Source: an uncultured Bacteroidota bacterium (lineage in GTDB: Bacteria > Bacteroidota > Bacteroidia > Chitinophagales > Saprospiraceae). From it: a stretch of 36,327 bases of DNA. Below are positions 25,585 to 33,613 of the stretch, piece by piece (within the stretch, counting starts at the first letter, position 1; each line of letters opens with the position of its first letter). The position numbers and the translations under genes were made by a program. The notes below the pieces were generated by a model, which was not told where the DNA came from, searched no databases, and saw only the letters and a list, made by a program, of their open reading frames with translations. The DNA is taken from NCBI GenBank assembly GCA_937872515.1, contig CALMSX010000101.1, forward strand, positions 1-36,327, read 5' to 3'.

Positions 25585-25615
25585 TTTATTAATTGATTAT
25601 CAGAGTATTAATAAA
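25585..25615 (+). terminator. Weak AT-rich inverted repeat after hoxW
   Basis: TTTATTAAT (25585-25593) pairs with ATTAATAAA (25607-25615) across a 13-nt loop, 22 nt after the hoxW stop. It is all A/T and lacks a T-run, so a terminator role is uncertain. Confidence 0.3.
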
Positions 25616-25643
25616 ATATGGTTCATTTTTTTCACCTTCCTTA

Positions 25644-25692
25644 TTGCGTAGTCAAATAGCTACATATATATTTGTAGCCAAATAGCTACATA
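25644..25692 (+). promoter_or_regulatory. Promoter and probable ArsR operator
   Basis: TTG (25644-25646), a 20-bp spacer and TATATTTG (25667-25674) make a very good Bacteroidota -33/-7 promoter. Two perfect copies of CAAATAGCTACATA (25653-25666 and 25679-25692), plus the intervening TGTAGC (25673-25678), create inverted repeats such as TGTAGCcaaataGCTACA. They overlap the -7 box and the start site. This fits autorepression by the downstream ArsR-family protein (ATG at 25693). Confidence 0.75.
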
Positions 25693-26013
25693 ATGAATTT
25701 AAGACGAGATGTATTTCAGGCCATAGCAGATCCTACCCGCAGGTCTATCCTTCTCTTAGTGGCTTCGCAAGCCATGACCGCCGGTGCCATTGCGGCCAAC
25801 TTCAACAGTGCGCGTCCTACTGTTTCCAAACACATCCAAATCCTGACCGAGTGCGAGCTCTTGCACCAAGCGCAGGTGGGCAGAGAAGTGTACTATCAGC
25901 TCAACCTTGAAAAAATGAAAGACATTGCAGACTTTATTGAGCCCTTCCGTCAAATGTGGGATGCCCGCTTCAATAGTTTGGAAAATTTGATGAAACAACA
26001 CAAAAAATCCTAA
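25693..26013 (+). CDS. ArsR-family HTH transcriptional regulator
   Basis: The 106-residue winged-helix protein has the typical N-terminus with [14 protein letters not shown], a recognition helix region [18 protein letters not shown] and the wing [11 protein letters not shown]. No metal-binding Cys pair is present, so it belongs to the metal-independent ArsR group that often sits next to SRPBCC (AHSA1) genes, as it does here. It probably represses its own operon by binding the repeated TAGCTACA sites in the promoter; the inducer is unknown. The SRPBCC gene starts 4 nt after its stop. Confidence 0.9.
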   Translation: MNLRRDVFQAIADPTRRSILLLVASQAMTAGAIAANFNSARPTVSKHIQILTECELLHQAQVGREVYYQLNLEKMKDIADFIEPFRQMWDARFNSLENLMKQHKKS

Positions 26014-26017
26014 ATCA

Positions 26018-26479
26018 ATGGAATTAAAAACCAAGGTGCAGGCAGAGCCCGGCAGACAGGAAATTTTTATAACACGTCAATTTGATCTTCCGGTAGATCT
26101 TATTTTCAGAGCCTATACAGAAGCTGACCTGTTGGCGCAATGGATGGGTACAAAAGTCATTAAATTAGAAAATGAAAGGCACGGCAGTTGGCAGATAGAA
26201 ACATCTGATCCCAACGGCAACGTGGTTTTTAAAGCCAATGGTGTCATCCATGAAATAGTAACCGATAGTAAAATTACGCGCACTTTTGAAATGGAAAATA
26301 CCGGCTTCCCCATCCAACTGGAATACCTCACCTTTGAAAGTACAAGTGCTGAAACTTGTTTACTTACTGTCCACACCATTTTTAAATCGGTAGCTGACAG
26401 GGACAACCTCTTAAAAATGCCTTTTGCCTTTGGGCTCAGCATGGCGCATGACAGATTGCAAAACCTTTTTAAGAATTAA
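26018..26479 (+). CDS. SRPBCC / AHSA1-like domain protein
   Basis: This 153-residue protein of the START/AHSA1 superfamily has the characteristic FDLPVDLIFRAYTEADLLAQW start, where Trp precedes a short loop. GSWQIETSDPNGNVVFKANG and ITRTFEMENTGF follow. The C-terminal helix is AFGLSMAHDRLQNLF. These domains form a hydrophobic ligand cavity; the ligand here is unknown. It is the second gene of the ArsR operon, 4 nt from each neighbour, so co-regulation is likely. Confidence 0.85.
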   Translation: MELKTKVQAEPGRQEIFITRQFDLPVDLIFRAYTEADLLAQWMGTKVIKLENERHGSWQIETSDPNGNVVFKANGVIHEIVTDSKITRTFEMENTGFPIQLEYLTFESTSAETCLLTVHTIFKSVADRDNLLKMPFAFGLSMAHDRLQNLFKN

Positions 26480-26483
26480 TCAG

Positions 26484-26867
26484 ATGCAAAAAGGAAAAAA
26501 AATTACCTATTGGATCGCCACCCTCTGGTTGGCCCTTGGCATGGTATCAACCGGCGTTGTACAATTGATGCAAATGGAAGAAGAAGTCCAAAAATTCAAT
26601 GAACTGGGCTACCCTATCTATTTGATGACAGTTCTTGGAATATGGAAAATATTGGGTACAATTGCCATCCTGGTGCCCCGTTATCCCGTGCTCATAGAGT
26701 GGGCGTATGCCGGCTTCTTTTTTGCCATGTCTGGAGCGGCCATATCACACCTTATCTTGCATCACAGTTTTGCAGAAATTGCCCCTTCACTTTTATTATT
26801 AACCCTTACTTTTGTTTCCTGGTACCTGAGACCAGACAACAGAAAAATATTACCTCAACACACATAG
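26484..26867 (+). CDS. DoxX-like small membrane protein
   Basis: The start at 26484 (MQKGKKITYWIATLW) is preferred over the upstream in-frame start at 26424, which overlaps the SRPBCC gene. The 127-residue product has four hydrophobic segments (around residues 8-25, 43-60, 70-88 and 94-110). VQKFNELGYPIYLMTVLGIWKILG is the classical DoxX-like/DUF-type signature (FxxLGYPxYLxxxLGxxKxLG). It is an integral inner-membrane protein of unknown activity, often found with ArsR and SRPBCC genes. Confidence 0.8.
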   Translation: MQKGKKITYWIATLWLALGMVSTGVVQLMQMEEEVQKFNELGYPIYLMTVLGIWKILGTIAILVPRYPVLIEWAYAGFFFAMSGAAISHLILHHSFAEIAPSLLLLTLTFVSWYLRPDNRKILPQHT

Positions 26868-26876
26868 ATCACAGAC

Positions 26877-27434
26877 ATGAAAAAACAATTGGACAAAACA
26901 CAACGAGCTACATTGATCGCTACCCTGGCTGAAAGGTTTGAAAAAAACAAAGATCGACACAAGGGCTTAAACTGGAAAGATGTTCTTGCCAGGCTGGAAA
27001 AAGAGTCGGAGAAACTTCACACCTTATTTCTGATGGAAGAAACCGGCGGCGAGCCCGATGTAGTGGCCCATGATAAAAAAACAGGAGCATTTGTTTTTTA
27101 CGACTGTTCATCTGAAAGTCCCAAAGAGAGGAGAAGCCTTTGTTACGACAGAGCAGCCCTGGATGGCAGAAAAGAAAACAAACCCAAAGACAGTGCCATG
27201 GATATGGCCAATGCCATCGGTGGTGAAATGCTCACTGAAGAAGAGTACCGCTATCTCCAGACCCTTGGATCATTTGACTTAAAAACTTCCAGCTGGGTCA
27301 AGACACCCGATGCCATTCGAAAGCTGGGTGGTGCCATCTTTTGCGACCGGAGGTTCAACACTGTTTTTATGTACCACAATGGTGCGGAGTCTTATTATGC
27401 AGCCAGGGGTTTCAGGCTATCTGTCCGCGTTTGA
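26877..27434 (+). CDS. DUF4256-family protein
   Basis: The 185-residue soluble protein has several conserved-looking stretches: ETGGEPDVVAHDKKTG, FYDCSSESPKERRSLCYDR and EMLTEEEYRYLQTLG. The C-terminal region runs from WVKTPDAIRKLGGAIFCDRR to VFMYHNGAESYYAARGFR. These match my recollection of DUF4256 proteins, which have no known function. It is the last gene of the ArsR-led operon (9 nt after the DoxX-like gene) and is probably co-regulated with it. Confidence 0.75.
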   Translation: MKKQLDKTQRATLIATLAERFEKNKDRHKGLNWKDVLARLEKESEKLHTLFLMEETGGEPDVVAHDKKTGAFVFYDCSSESPKERRSLCYDRAALDGRKENKPKDSAMDMANAIGGEMLTEEEYRYLQTLGSFDLKTSSWVKTPDAIRKLGGAIFCDRRFNTVFMYHNGAESYYAARGFRLSVRV

Positions 27435-27524
27435 TATTGAATGAGTCTAAAATTCCTTTCACCACATTCTAAATTCCAGTATCTTGGTTGGGCTAAATAC
27501 GATTAATCAAAAAAAATCCCATCC

Positions 27525-28553
27525 ATGAAAGCTGCCAATAAAACCATTCGCCTGCTGCTATCTGCCTGCCTGTGTTTTTTGATATTAATCATTGGCAGCG
27601 CGCAAAAAGATGATACATTTTCAAGAAGATTAAATTCCATCCTTGACCATGCCCAATCAGCTTCGCTTTATCGTCAAAATGTAGATTGGAATCAGTTGAG
27701 AAACGAGGTTTTAGAAAGGGCCGGAAATAGGGCTTCGATGGAGGATATCCAACCTGCCTTAAATCACCTGCTGGAAGTCCTGGGTGATGAACATGGCAAA
27801 ATCTTCTTTCAACAAAATGTAGTAGCCTATTATTTTGGAGGTTTGAAAGACCACCATAAGGGCTTTGACGTCAATATGTACAATGTTATCCAGAGCGGTC
27901 AGAAATACAACTTCGAAGTTAAAATGCTGGGACCGGAAACAGGCTATGTGAGGCTTTGTGGTATGCCCATGGGCGATAATTATAAAATGGCAGAAGAACT
28001 GGTGCGAAAGATTTGTTACGTGCAAGTCGATCTACCCCAAAACTGGGTTTTAGACCTGCGATACAATGGAGGAGGAAATTTGTTTCCCATGGCCGAAGCT
28101 CTGGTTCCTCTATTGGGAGAAGGTCCTGCCGGAGGCACCGATGGAATTTTAGATGCAGAGGATGCAGTCTGGAAGGTAAATGATGAAATGTTCTACTACG
28201 GCGACTTTACCCTTGCTGTCCCAAAAATGTGTTTATTTTCAAGGTTACCAAAGATCGCAGTATTGACCAGCATGTACACCACCAGTTCTGGTGAGGCCAT
28301 TGCTGTTATGTTTAAAGGAAGAAACCATACCCGTTTTTTTGGTCAAAAAACACTTGGTATGACCACGGTAACGGATTGGCACCCTATCGATAAAAATACA
28401 ACAATGTCTATTTCAGTAAGTTACTACAAAGACCGAAAAGGCAAAGTATACACAGAGTACATAGAACCCGATGAATATTTTCCTTTCGAGGAAAACCCGC
28501 TATCAGAAAATGATCAGTGTCTAAAAAGAGCCATGGCCTGGTTAAAAGAATAA
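27525..28553 (+). CDS. Exported S41-like peptidase without PDZ domain
   Basis: The 342-residue protein has a signal-like hydrophobic N-terminus (IRLLLSACLCFLILIIGSA). A DALNH-like helical cap ends in LGDEHGKIFF, and the S41 core follows with WVLDLRYNGGG. The nucleophile region is TTSSGEA, where Ser254, three residues before Glu257, corresponds to the S41 serine. It is shorter than the S41 gene at 13189, and I see no PDZ domain between the cap and core. It is probably a periplasmic protease or a protease-like binding protein. TATCTTGG near 27480 is a weak -7 candidate. Confidence 0.8.
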   Translation: MKAANKTIRLLLSACLCFLILIIGSAQKDDTFSRRLNSILDHAQSASLYRQNVDWNQLRNEVLERAGNRASMEDIQPALNHLLEVLGDEHGKIFFQQNVVAYYFGGLKDHHKGFDVNMYNVIQSGQKYNFEVKMLGPETGYVRLCGMPMGDNYKMAEELVRKICYVQVDLPQNWVLDLRYNGGGNLFPMAEALVPLLGEGPAGGTDGILDAEDAVWKVNDEMFYYGDFTLAVPKMCLFSRLPKIAVLTSMYTTSSGEAIAVMFKGRNHTRFFGQKTLGMTTVTDWHPIDKNTTMSISVSYYKDRKGKVYTEYIEPDEYFPFEENPLSENDQCLKRAMAWLKE

Positions 28554-28556
28554 AAA

Positions 28557-28719
28557 GTTTCGGGTACCTCAACCCGCTTATTTTACATTTTTAACATTTA
28601 GTCACGCGATAGTGAGTTTCGAGTACCTCAACCCGCTTATTTTACATTTTTAACATTTAGTCACGCGATAGCGGGACGCACCATTTAGTCCCGCCGATAA
28701 GGCGGGACGTGAACATTTG
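28557..28719. repeat. Tandem 59-bp repeat and CATTTAG hairpins after the S41 gene
   Basis: Two 56-bp units (28557-28612 and 28616-28671) differ at one base. Each contains the stem-forming CGGGTacctcaACCCG-type segment and CATTTAGTCACGCG. A third, shorter CATTTAG unit carries the 8-bp stem GTCCCGCC/GGCGGGAC (28688-28695/28701-28708). No gene is present. It may terminate transcription from the S41 gene, but it lacks a T-run. Confidence 0.8.
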
Positions 28720-28729
28720 AAAATTTTCT

Positions 28730-28737
28730 TATCTTTA
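28730..28737 (+). promoter_or_regulatory. -7 promoter element upstream of the TPP riboswitch
   Basis: TATCTTTA (one mismatch to TAnnTTTG) lies 10 bp before the riboswitch, at the right place to start its leader. Confidence 0.5.
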
Positions 28738-28746
28738 CATCGATTT

Positions 28747-28817
28747 CTGGGGTGCCTCATTATTGAGGCTGAGATTATACCCATTGAACCTGGCCGGGTA
28801 ATGCCGGCAAGGGAGCA
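28747..28817 (+). promoter_or_regulatory. TPP (THI-box) riboswitch
   Basis: The thi-box landmarks are present in order: GGGGTGCC, a stem GCCTCA-ttat-TGAGGC, CTGAGATTATACCC, TTGAACCTGG, CCGGGTAATGCCGGCAAGGGAGC. It lies 67 nt before the TonB receptor ATG, so thiamin pyrophosphate is expected to switch off its expression. No clear terminator follows, which suggests control at translation initiation. Confidence 0.95.
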
Positions 28818-28884
28818 TTTTCTCCTCATGTTCTTTCGGCATAAACTCTATCCCATTATTTTGTAGCCATTTAACTTCAAAACA

Positions 28885-31332
28885 ATGAGGTATTGTATTA
28901 TTTTATTTATTCTATTGACAACCTTGCAAATACATTCGCAAGTGCTGAGAGGTACTGTAAAAAATGACAAAGGGGAAAAGTTGGAGGGTGCAGTTATCTT
29001 TGTTCAGGGCGGCAGTCAGGCCTCAGTAAGTGAAAAAGGAGGAAGTTATGAATTAAAAGGATTGAGTCCAGGTTCCTTCCAGGTGTCGTGCTCTTACTTG
29101 GGTTATGAGACGGTTGTCTTACCTTTACTGTGGCCAGAACAGTCTGCTCTTGACTTTATCTTAAAGGGCAATATTTACCACCTTGATGAGGTCGAGATTA
29201 AATCCAACATCCACAAAATAACTCCCTTTAATGGAGGCAGTGAGATTAGCAAAGAACAGTTGGAAGTAATCAACCATGGCCAGGATATACCTGTATTACT
29301 GCAGTGGCAGCCATCTGTCACCATAAATACGGATGCCGGGGCAGGAGTTGGCTATACCGGTATGCGCATAAGAGGGGTGGAACAATCGAGAATCAATGTT
29401 ACCATCAACGACATTCCAATCAATGATGCCGAATCCCAGGGAGTATTTTGGGTAGACTTGCCCGACATTGCTTCTTCTGCTGAATCCATCCGCATCCAGC
29501 GGGGAGTAGGCCCCTCCACAAACGGGGCCGGGGCTTATGGTGGAACAGTATCAGTCAATACATTCGGACTAGATGTGAATCCATCCGCATCTGCAAATAT
29601 TTCGTACGGCAGTTTTAATACCCGCAAAATGACTTTTGGGCTCAATTCTGGGTTAATGAACAATAGATTCAATGTTGATGCCCGTTACTCAGTAATAAAA
29701 TCCGATGGATACATTGACCGTGCCAGCGCAGACCTCAAATCATGGTACATAGAAGGAGCCAGGGTGGGTTCTACATCTTCACTAAGACTCATCGCATTTT
29801 CAGGTTCAGAAAAAACCTATCAAGCATGGAATGGAGTACCTGAAGCCAAGGTAAGTGGCGACCAGGAAGCATTGTTACAGCATTATAATAATAACAAGGG
29901 CGGACTTTATAATACTATTCAGGATTCACTCAATTTATACAACTCAGACAGGCGATATAACTACTTTTTATACGATAAACAGGTTGATAATTACACCCAG
30001 ACCCATCTTCAGCTCCACTATGCTAAAACATGGGCGGCCAACTGGAAAACAAAAGTGGCTTTGCATTATACAAAAGGAAGCGGTTACTTTGAGCAATACA
30101 AATATCAGGATGAATTGAGCAACTACCTCATCCAACCTATTCCTTTAGGTACTGACACCCTATTATCTTCAGACATTGTCAGGAGAAGGTGGCTGGACAA
30201 TGACTTCTTTGGTGGCATATTTAAATTGGAAAAAGAGTGGAATACTTCGTCCCTGCTGTCGATTGGTGGTGGCTACCACATCTATAAAGGAGATCATTTT
30301 GGAGATGTGATCGAGGTAGTATCAGCACCAGAATTTGAAAAAGAAGACCCTTATTATGAGAGCGAGGCTACAAAAACAGATGGAAACATCTATCTTAGAT
30401 TCGAACAAAGAATGAAAAGCGGTTGGTCGTGGAGCTCAGATGCCCAACTCAGAAATGTCAGTTATTCATCCATGGGCAGCGACAATGATTTGCGAGCCAT
30501 CGATTTTGATGTGAATTATCTATTTTTTAATCCCAAGTTTTCAATAAACAAAGCGATAGATAAAAAGAATCAATTCAATCTTTCTTTTGCGGTGGCCCAC
30601 AGAGAGCCGGATAGAAGTGATTTTACTGATCATGGAGATCAGCCCCTTCCCACTCCGGAAAAACTATATGATACCGAAATTTCATGGAAACATCAATCTG
30701 CAGATTGGAATTTGGAAGCCAATTCCTTTTTTATGTCTTACAAAAATCAATTGGTACCTACCGGCCAAGTCAACGATGTGGGTAATACCCTGAGAAAAAA
30801 CATAGATAAAAGCGTTCGTCTCGGTTTGGAATTGGTTGGAAAACACCAGATCAACAAATGGTTACAAATTGGAGCCAATGTAACACTGAGTCAGAATAAA
30901 ATTAAAAATTTTACAGAGACCATTTATGACTACACCCATCAAACGAAGGAGGTAAATGTTTTTCACGGTACAACAGATATAAGTTTATCCCCCAATATCA
31001 CAGGTGCAGGTTTATTCACCTATCAAAACTCAAAAGGGATGGTGATAACATGGATTACAAAATTAACTGGTCAACAATTTTTGGATAATACATCAAACCC
31101 TAACCGCCGTCTCCCCGCCTTTAGTACTAGCCATATCAATTTCAGTTTTCCGTTAAAAACCCAATTTGCTAAAGAATTTCAAATTCAAGCACAATTAAAT
31201 AACCTCTTCAATCTTAGATATGCATCCGGTGGTTACAGTTATACGTACATTTACAGTCAGCAGATAACAGAAAACTTTCTTTATCCACAAGCAGGCTTTC
31301 ATGGAATGGCGGGGGTATTGATTAAATTGTAG
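28885..31332 (+). CDS. TonB-dependent outer-membrane receptor, predicted thiamin-compound uptake
   Basis: The 815-residue receptor has a signal peptide (CIILFILLTTLQIHSQ), then a carboxypeptidase-regulatory-like domain (VLRGTVKNDKGEKLEGA, about residues 20-100). The plug domain carries GMRIRGVEQSRINVTINDIPINDAES (in segments) and VDLPDIASSAESIRIQRGVG. A long beta-barrel ends in an aromatic stretch (FLYPQAGFHGMAGVLIKL). The TPP riboswitch upstream is the evidence for thiamin or thiamin-phosphate transport; it corresponds to the Omr1-type thiamin receptors of Bacteroidota, from general knowledge. No inner-membrane thiamin transporter or kinase gene lies beside it here. Confidence 0.93.
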   Translation: MRYCIILFILLTTLQIHSQVLRGTVKNDKGEKLEGAVIFVQGGSQASVSEKGGSYELKGLSPGSFQVSCSYLGYETVVLPLLWPEQSALDFILKGNIYHLDEVEIKSNIHKITPFNGGSEISKEQLEVINHGQDIPVLLQWQPSVTINTDAGAGVGYTGMRIRGVEQSRINVTINDIPINDAESQGVFWVDLPDIASSAESIRIQRGVGPSTNGAGAYGGTVSVNTFGLDVNPSASANISYGSFNTRKMTFGLNSGLMNNRFNVDARYSVIKSDGYIDRASADLKSWYIEGARVGSTSSLRLIAFSGSEKTYQAWNGVPEAKVSGDQEALLQHYNNNKGGLYNTIQDSLNLYNSDRRYNYFLYDKQVDNYTQTHLQLHYAKTWAANWKTKVALHYTKGSGYFEQYKYQDELSNYLIQPIPLGTDTLLSSDIVRRRWLDNDFFGGIFKLEKEWNTSSLLSIGGGYHIYKGDHFGDVIEVVSAPEFEKEDPYYESEATKTDGNIYLRFEQRMKSGWSWSSDAQLRNVSYSSMGSDNDLRAIDFDVNYLFFNPKFSINKAIDKKNQFNLSFAVAHREPDRSDFTDHGDQPLPTPEKLYDTEISWKHQSADWNLEANSFFMSYKNQLVPTGQVNDVGNTLRKNIDKSVRLGLELVGKHQINKWLQIGANVTLSQNKIKNFTETIYDYTHQTKEVNVFHGTTDISLSPNITGAGLFTYQNSKGMVITWITKLTGQQFLDNTSNPNRRLPAFSTSHINFSFPLKTQFAKEFQIQAQLNNLFNLRYASGGYSYTYIYSQQITENFLYPQAGFHGMAGVLIKL

Positions 31333-31380
31333 AAAATACACTTTTTTTTATTAAAAACGCCTATATCTCAAAAGATTCAA

Positions 31381-31388
31381 TATATTTG
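31381..31388 (+). promoter_or_regulatory. -7 promoter element of the tail-collar gene cluster
   Basis: TATATTTG is a perfect TAnnTTTG match, 19 nt before the ATG at 31408. It marks the start of a transcript separate from the TonB receptor. Confidence 0.65.
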
Positions 31389-31407
31389 TTATCTAATATG
31401 TAGGAAA

Positions 31408-31947
31408 ATGGAAGGTTATTTTATGGCCCAAATCAATTGGTTTGGGGGTACATTTGCCCCCAATAACTGGTTTGATTGCAATGGCGCATTATTGAGCATT
31501 GCTCAATATGATGCCCTTTTTGCCCTTATTGGAACGACCTATGGTGGTGATGGATTGACCACGTTTGCAGTTCCTGATTTCAGGGGCAGGATTCCTGTTG
31601 GCGCCGGTACTGGCCCTGGAATAGGTACTATAAGTTTGGGCGAAGCTTCAGGATCTGAATATACTACATTGTTGATTACCAATCTTCCGGTACACAATCA
31701 CGGCGTAATTTCTGCACAAGTGAAGGCCAGCAGCGAACCAGCAACCGTAAACACACCGATTAACAATGTCTTTGCCACTACTACTAGTCCTTTTTATGAT
31801 GCGGCAGCTGGAGCGACCCAGACTTTAAGGGGAGTAACAGCCACATCATCCATATCAGGGGGCAATCAACCATTTGCAACACACATGCCCAGCTTAGGCC
31901 TGCGATGTGTCATTTGTGTTTTTGGTATTTTTCCATCACGAAATTAA
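31408..31947 (+). CDS. Tail-collar domain protein 1 (MdpB/microcystin-dependent-protein-like)
   Basis: The 179-residue protein fits the phage tail-collar/MdpB family: MEGYFMAQINWFGGTFAPNNW start, CNGALLSIAQYDALFALIGT, GGDGLTTFAVPDFRGR (45-60) and PVGAGTGPG. NLPVHNHG and the C-terminal FGIFPSRN follow. Such proteins occur as tandem sets of about 175-195 residues in non-phage contexts; their role is not firmly known. It is the first of three paralogues, and no other phage genes are near, so a prophage is not supported. There is no obvious signal peptide. Confidence 0.88.
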   Translation: MEGYFMAQINWFGGTFAPNNWFDCNGALLSIAQYDALFALIGTTYGGDGLTTFAVPDFRGRIPVGAGTGPGIGTISLGEASGSEYTTLLITNLPVHNHGVISAQVKASSEPATVNTPINNVFATTTSPFYDAAAGATQTLRGVTATSSISGGNQPFATHMPSLGLRCVICVFGIFPSRN

Positions 31948-31957
31948 ATTATTAGAA

Positions 31958-32488
31958 ATGGAACCAGCAATGGCCAGTATTATCATGTTTGCCGCTGATT
32001 TTAATCCCAAATATTGGGCTTATTGCAATGGGGCAATCCTTGCGATTAACCAAAATCAGGCGCTCTTTTCACTTTTAGGTACCACCTATGGAGGAAATGG
32101 AATCACAACCTTTGGACTGCCTGATCTTCGGGGAAGAACTCCTGTTGGCGTAGGGCAAGGGCCGGGCCTGTCTTATATTAATTTAGGTGAAGCTAGTGGA
32201 ACAAATAATATTACACTGACCACGTCTCAAATGCCTAATCACACCCACCTGGGTACTCTTACGGTTGGTGCTACTTCTGCCAATGCCAATACTGAGGAGC
32301 CTGCAGGGGCAATTCCAGCTACCGGCACTAATTATTTCAGACCAGACGGAGCTGGAATCGGTGCACTCGGAGGAGTTTCTGCAACCGTAGCAACTGCAGG
32401 TGGGTCGCAGCCATTTAGTATCAGACAACCCTATCTGGGCATTCATTTTATCATCTGCCTGAACGGGATTTTTCCGTCAAGGTCTTAA
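31958..32488 (+). CDS. Tail-collar domain protein 2 (MdpB-like)
   Basis: The start at 31958 (MEPAMASIIMFAADFNP) is chosen over 31907, which overlaps the previous gene. The 176-residue product has the family hallmarks: PKYWAYCNGAILAINQNQALFSLLGT, GGNGITTFGLPDLRGRTPVG and GQGPG. QMPNHTH and the terminal NGIFPSRS complete the pattern. Its start is 10 nt after paralogue 1 and its stop is 10 nt before paralogue 3, so the three are co-transcribed. Confidence 0.88.
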   Translation: MEPAMASIIMFAADFNPKYWAYCNGAILAINQNQALFSLLGTTYGGNGITTFGLPDLRGRTPVGVGQGPGLSYINLGEASGTNNITLTTSQMPNHTHLGTLTVGATSANANTEEPAGAIPATGTNYFRPDGAGIGALGGVSATVATAGGSQPFSIRQPYLGIHFIICLNGIFPSRS

Positions 32489-32498
32489 TAACTTACAA

Positions 32499-33029
32499 AT
32501 GGAAGGGACATTAGCTCAAATAATAATTTTTGCCGGAAATTTCGCCCCTCAAACCTGGGCCCTTTGTCAAGGCCAAATTTTGAGTATTTCTTCAAATACA
32601 GCACTGTTTTCATTGTTAGGTACCTTTTATGGTGGAAATGGAACGGTAACTTTTGCATTACCTGATTTGCAGGGCAGAACACCAGTTGGAATAGGTCAGG
32701 GGCCAGGATTGAGCCCAGTGAGTCTAGGACAAATATGGGGGTCAGAGAGCACAACACTTTCATCAGGCAATATGCCTGCCCATAACCACATAATAAATGC
32801 TTCAATATCTGTCAAAGAAGAGGATTCGTCAGATGACTCTCCTATTGGCAATGTACTGGCATTAAATAACAAAAGTATTTTTAGTACTCAAGCCGTCAAT
32901 GGTTCTATGGTGCCAGGGATCCTTACGTTAGCTCCTAATGGTACCAATTTACCAATTCCATTGAGAAAACCTTACCTGGGATTAAATTTTATCATTTGTA
33001 CAAATGGAGTTTATCCATCAAGACCATAA
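32499..33029 (+). CDS. Tail-collar domain protein 3 (MdpB-like)
   Basis: The 176-residue third paralogue has MEGTLAQIIIFAGNFAPQTW, CQGQILSISSNTALFSLLGT, GGNGTVTFALPDLQGRTPVG, GQGPG and NMPAHNH, and ends NGVYPSRP. The segment with EDSSDDSPIGNVL is more acidic and variable than in its partners, which could be a surface-recognition loop. The shared C-terminal NGxxPSR motif in all three is a good marker of common ancestry. It is followed 22 nt later by the Tat-signal-like gene. Confidence 0.88.
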   Translation: MEGTLAQIIIFAGNFAPQTWALCQGQILSISSNTALFSLLGTFYGGNGTVTFALPDLQGRTPVGIGQGPGLSPVSLGQIWGSESTTLSSGNMPAHNHIINASISVKEEDSSDDSPIGNVLALNNKSIFSTQAVNGSMVPGILTLAPNGTNLPIPLRKPYLGLNFIICTNGVYPSRP

Positions 33030-33051
33030 TTAATCTTAAAATACTAAGCAG

Positions 33052-33576
33052 ATGCTAAATAGGAGAAAGTTTGTAACATTATCCGGCGCTGGATTGGTTC
33101 TGGCTTCAACTGGTGCGTGGTTTAAATTAAATGGTGTCAAAGCCGTTTCTGAAAAATCATTTACAAGCATATATGGTAGTAAAACCAACGTACTTGTTTG
33201 GGGACACGGTCCTTCAAGTGATTACCTTCTTAAAAAGTTACAAAATCAACCTCACATCCAATTAACAGGTCTCGTTCAGGTAGATCATTTGGCAAACTCT
33301 TCTAAGTTGACTACGTTTTCAAGCTTCAGTGAGGCTTTAAATAAAAATATACCTATTGATGTTATTTGGGTCGTTGGACATAAGCCAGGGAACTCAGCTT
33401 TAATGGAGCTCAAACATTTAAACGCAGACATATGGCTGGATCGACCTTCTGACTTAGACAACCATAAATGTGAGTCAATTAATGGGGCTTTTGCTCAAAA
33501 AAACAAAAAGGTTTTGTATGCCTATTTGCATGAAAATGAGCTTATGTTCATGAATAATAATGTAATTACTGTATAA
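33052..33576 (+). CDS. Tat-signal-like protein resembling only the N-terminal Rossmann half of a Gfo/Idh oxidoreductase
   Basis: The 174-residue protein begins with a twin-arginine-like signal (LNRRKFVTLSGAG, then a hydrophobic stretch). The body follows the Gfo/Idh/MocA N-terminal pattern: VLVWGHGPSSDYLLKKL (GxG-like loop), FSSFSEALNKNIPIDVIWVV, ADIWLDRPSDL in the place of the usual E-K-P segment, and NKKVLYAYLHENE. The protein stops there and lacks the C-terminal catalytic half; no remnant of it is seen downstream. It could be a cofactor- or ligand-binding stub, or a truncated gene. It is in line with the collar trio. Confidence 0.55.
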   Translation: MLNRRKFVTLSGAGLVLASTGAWFKLNGVKAVSEKSFTSIYGSKTNVLVWGHGPSSDYLLKKLQNQPHIQLTGLVQVDHLANSSKLTTFSSFSEALNKNIPIDVIWVVGHKPGNSALMELKHLNADIWLDRPSDLDNHKCESINGAFAQKNKKVLYAYLHENELMFMNNNVITV

Positions 33577-33597
33577 TAAACCGTTTTATTAGTCCAT

Positions 33598-33605
33598 TAT
33601 TTTTG
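33598..33605 (+). promoter_or_regulatory. -7 promoter element of the methyltransferase-like gene
   Basis: TATTTTTG is a perfect TAnnTTTG match, 8 nt before the ATG at 33614. The transcript would be nearly leaderless. It may be co-expressed with the upstream collar genes as well. Confidence 0.5.
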
Positions 33606-33613
33606 ACAAATTG

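Noticed and set aside
31408..33029. Prophage or phage-tail remnant
   Set aside because: Only collar-domain genes are present, with no capsid, terminase, integrase or lysis genes, and the collar proteins have the size and tandem form known from non-phage loci.
33611..33613. TTG as start of the methyltransferase-like gene
   Set aside because: An ATG follows immediately at 33614, and the -7 box at 33598-33605 places the transcript start at about this point.
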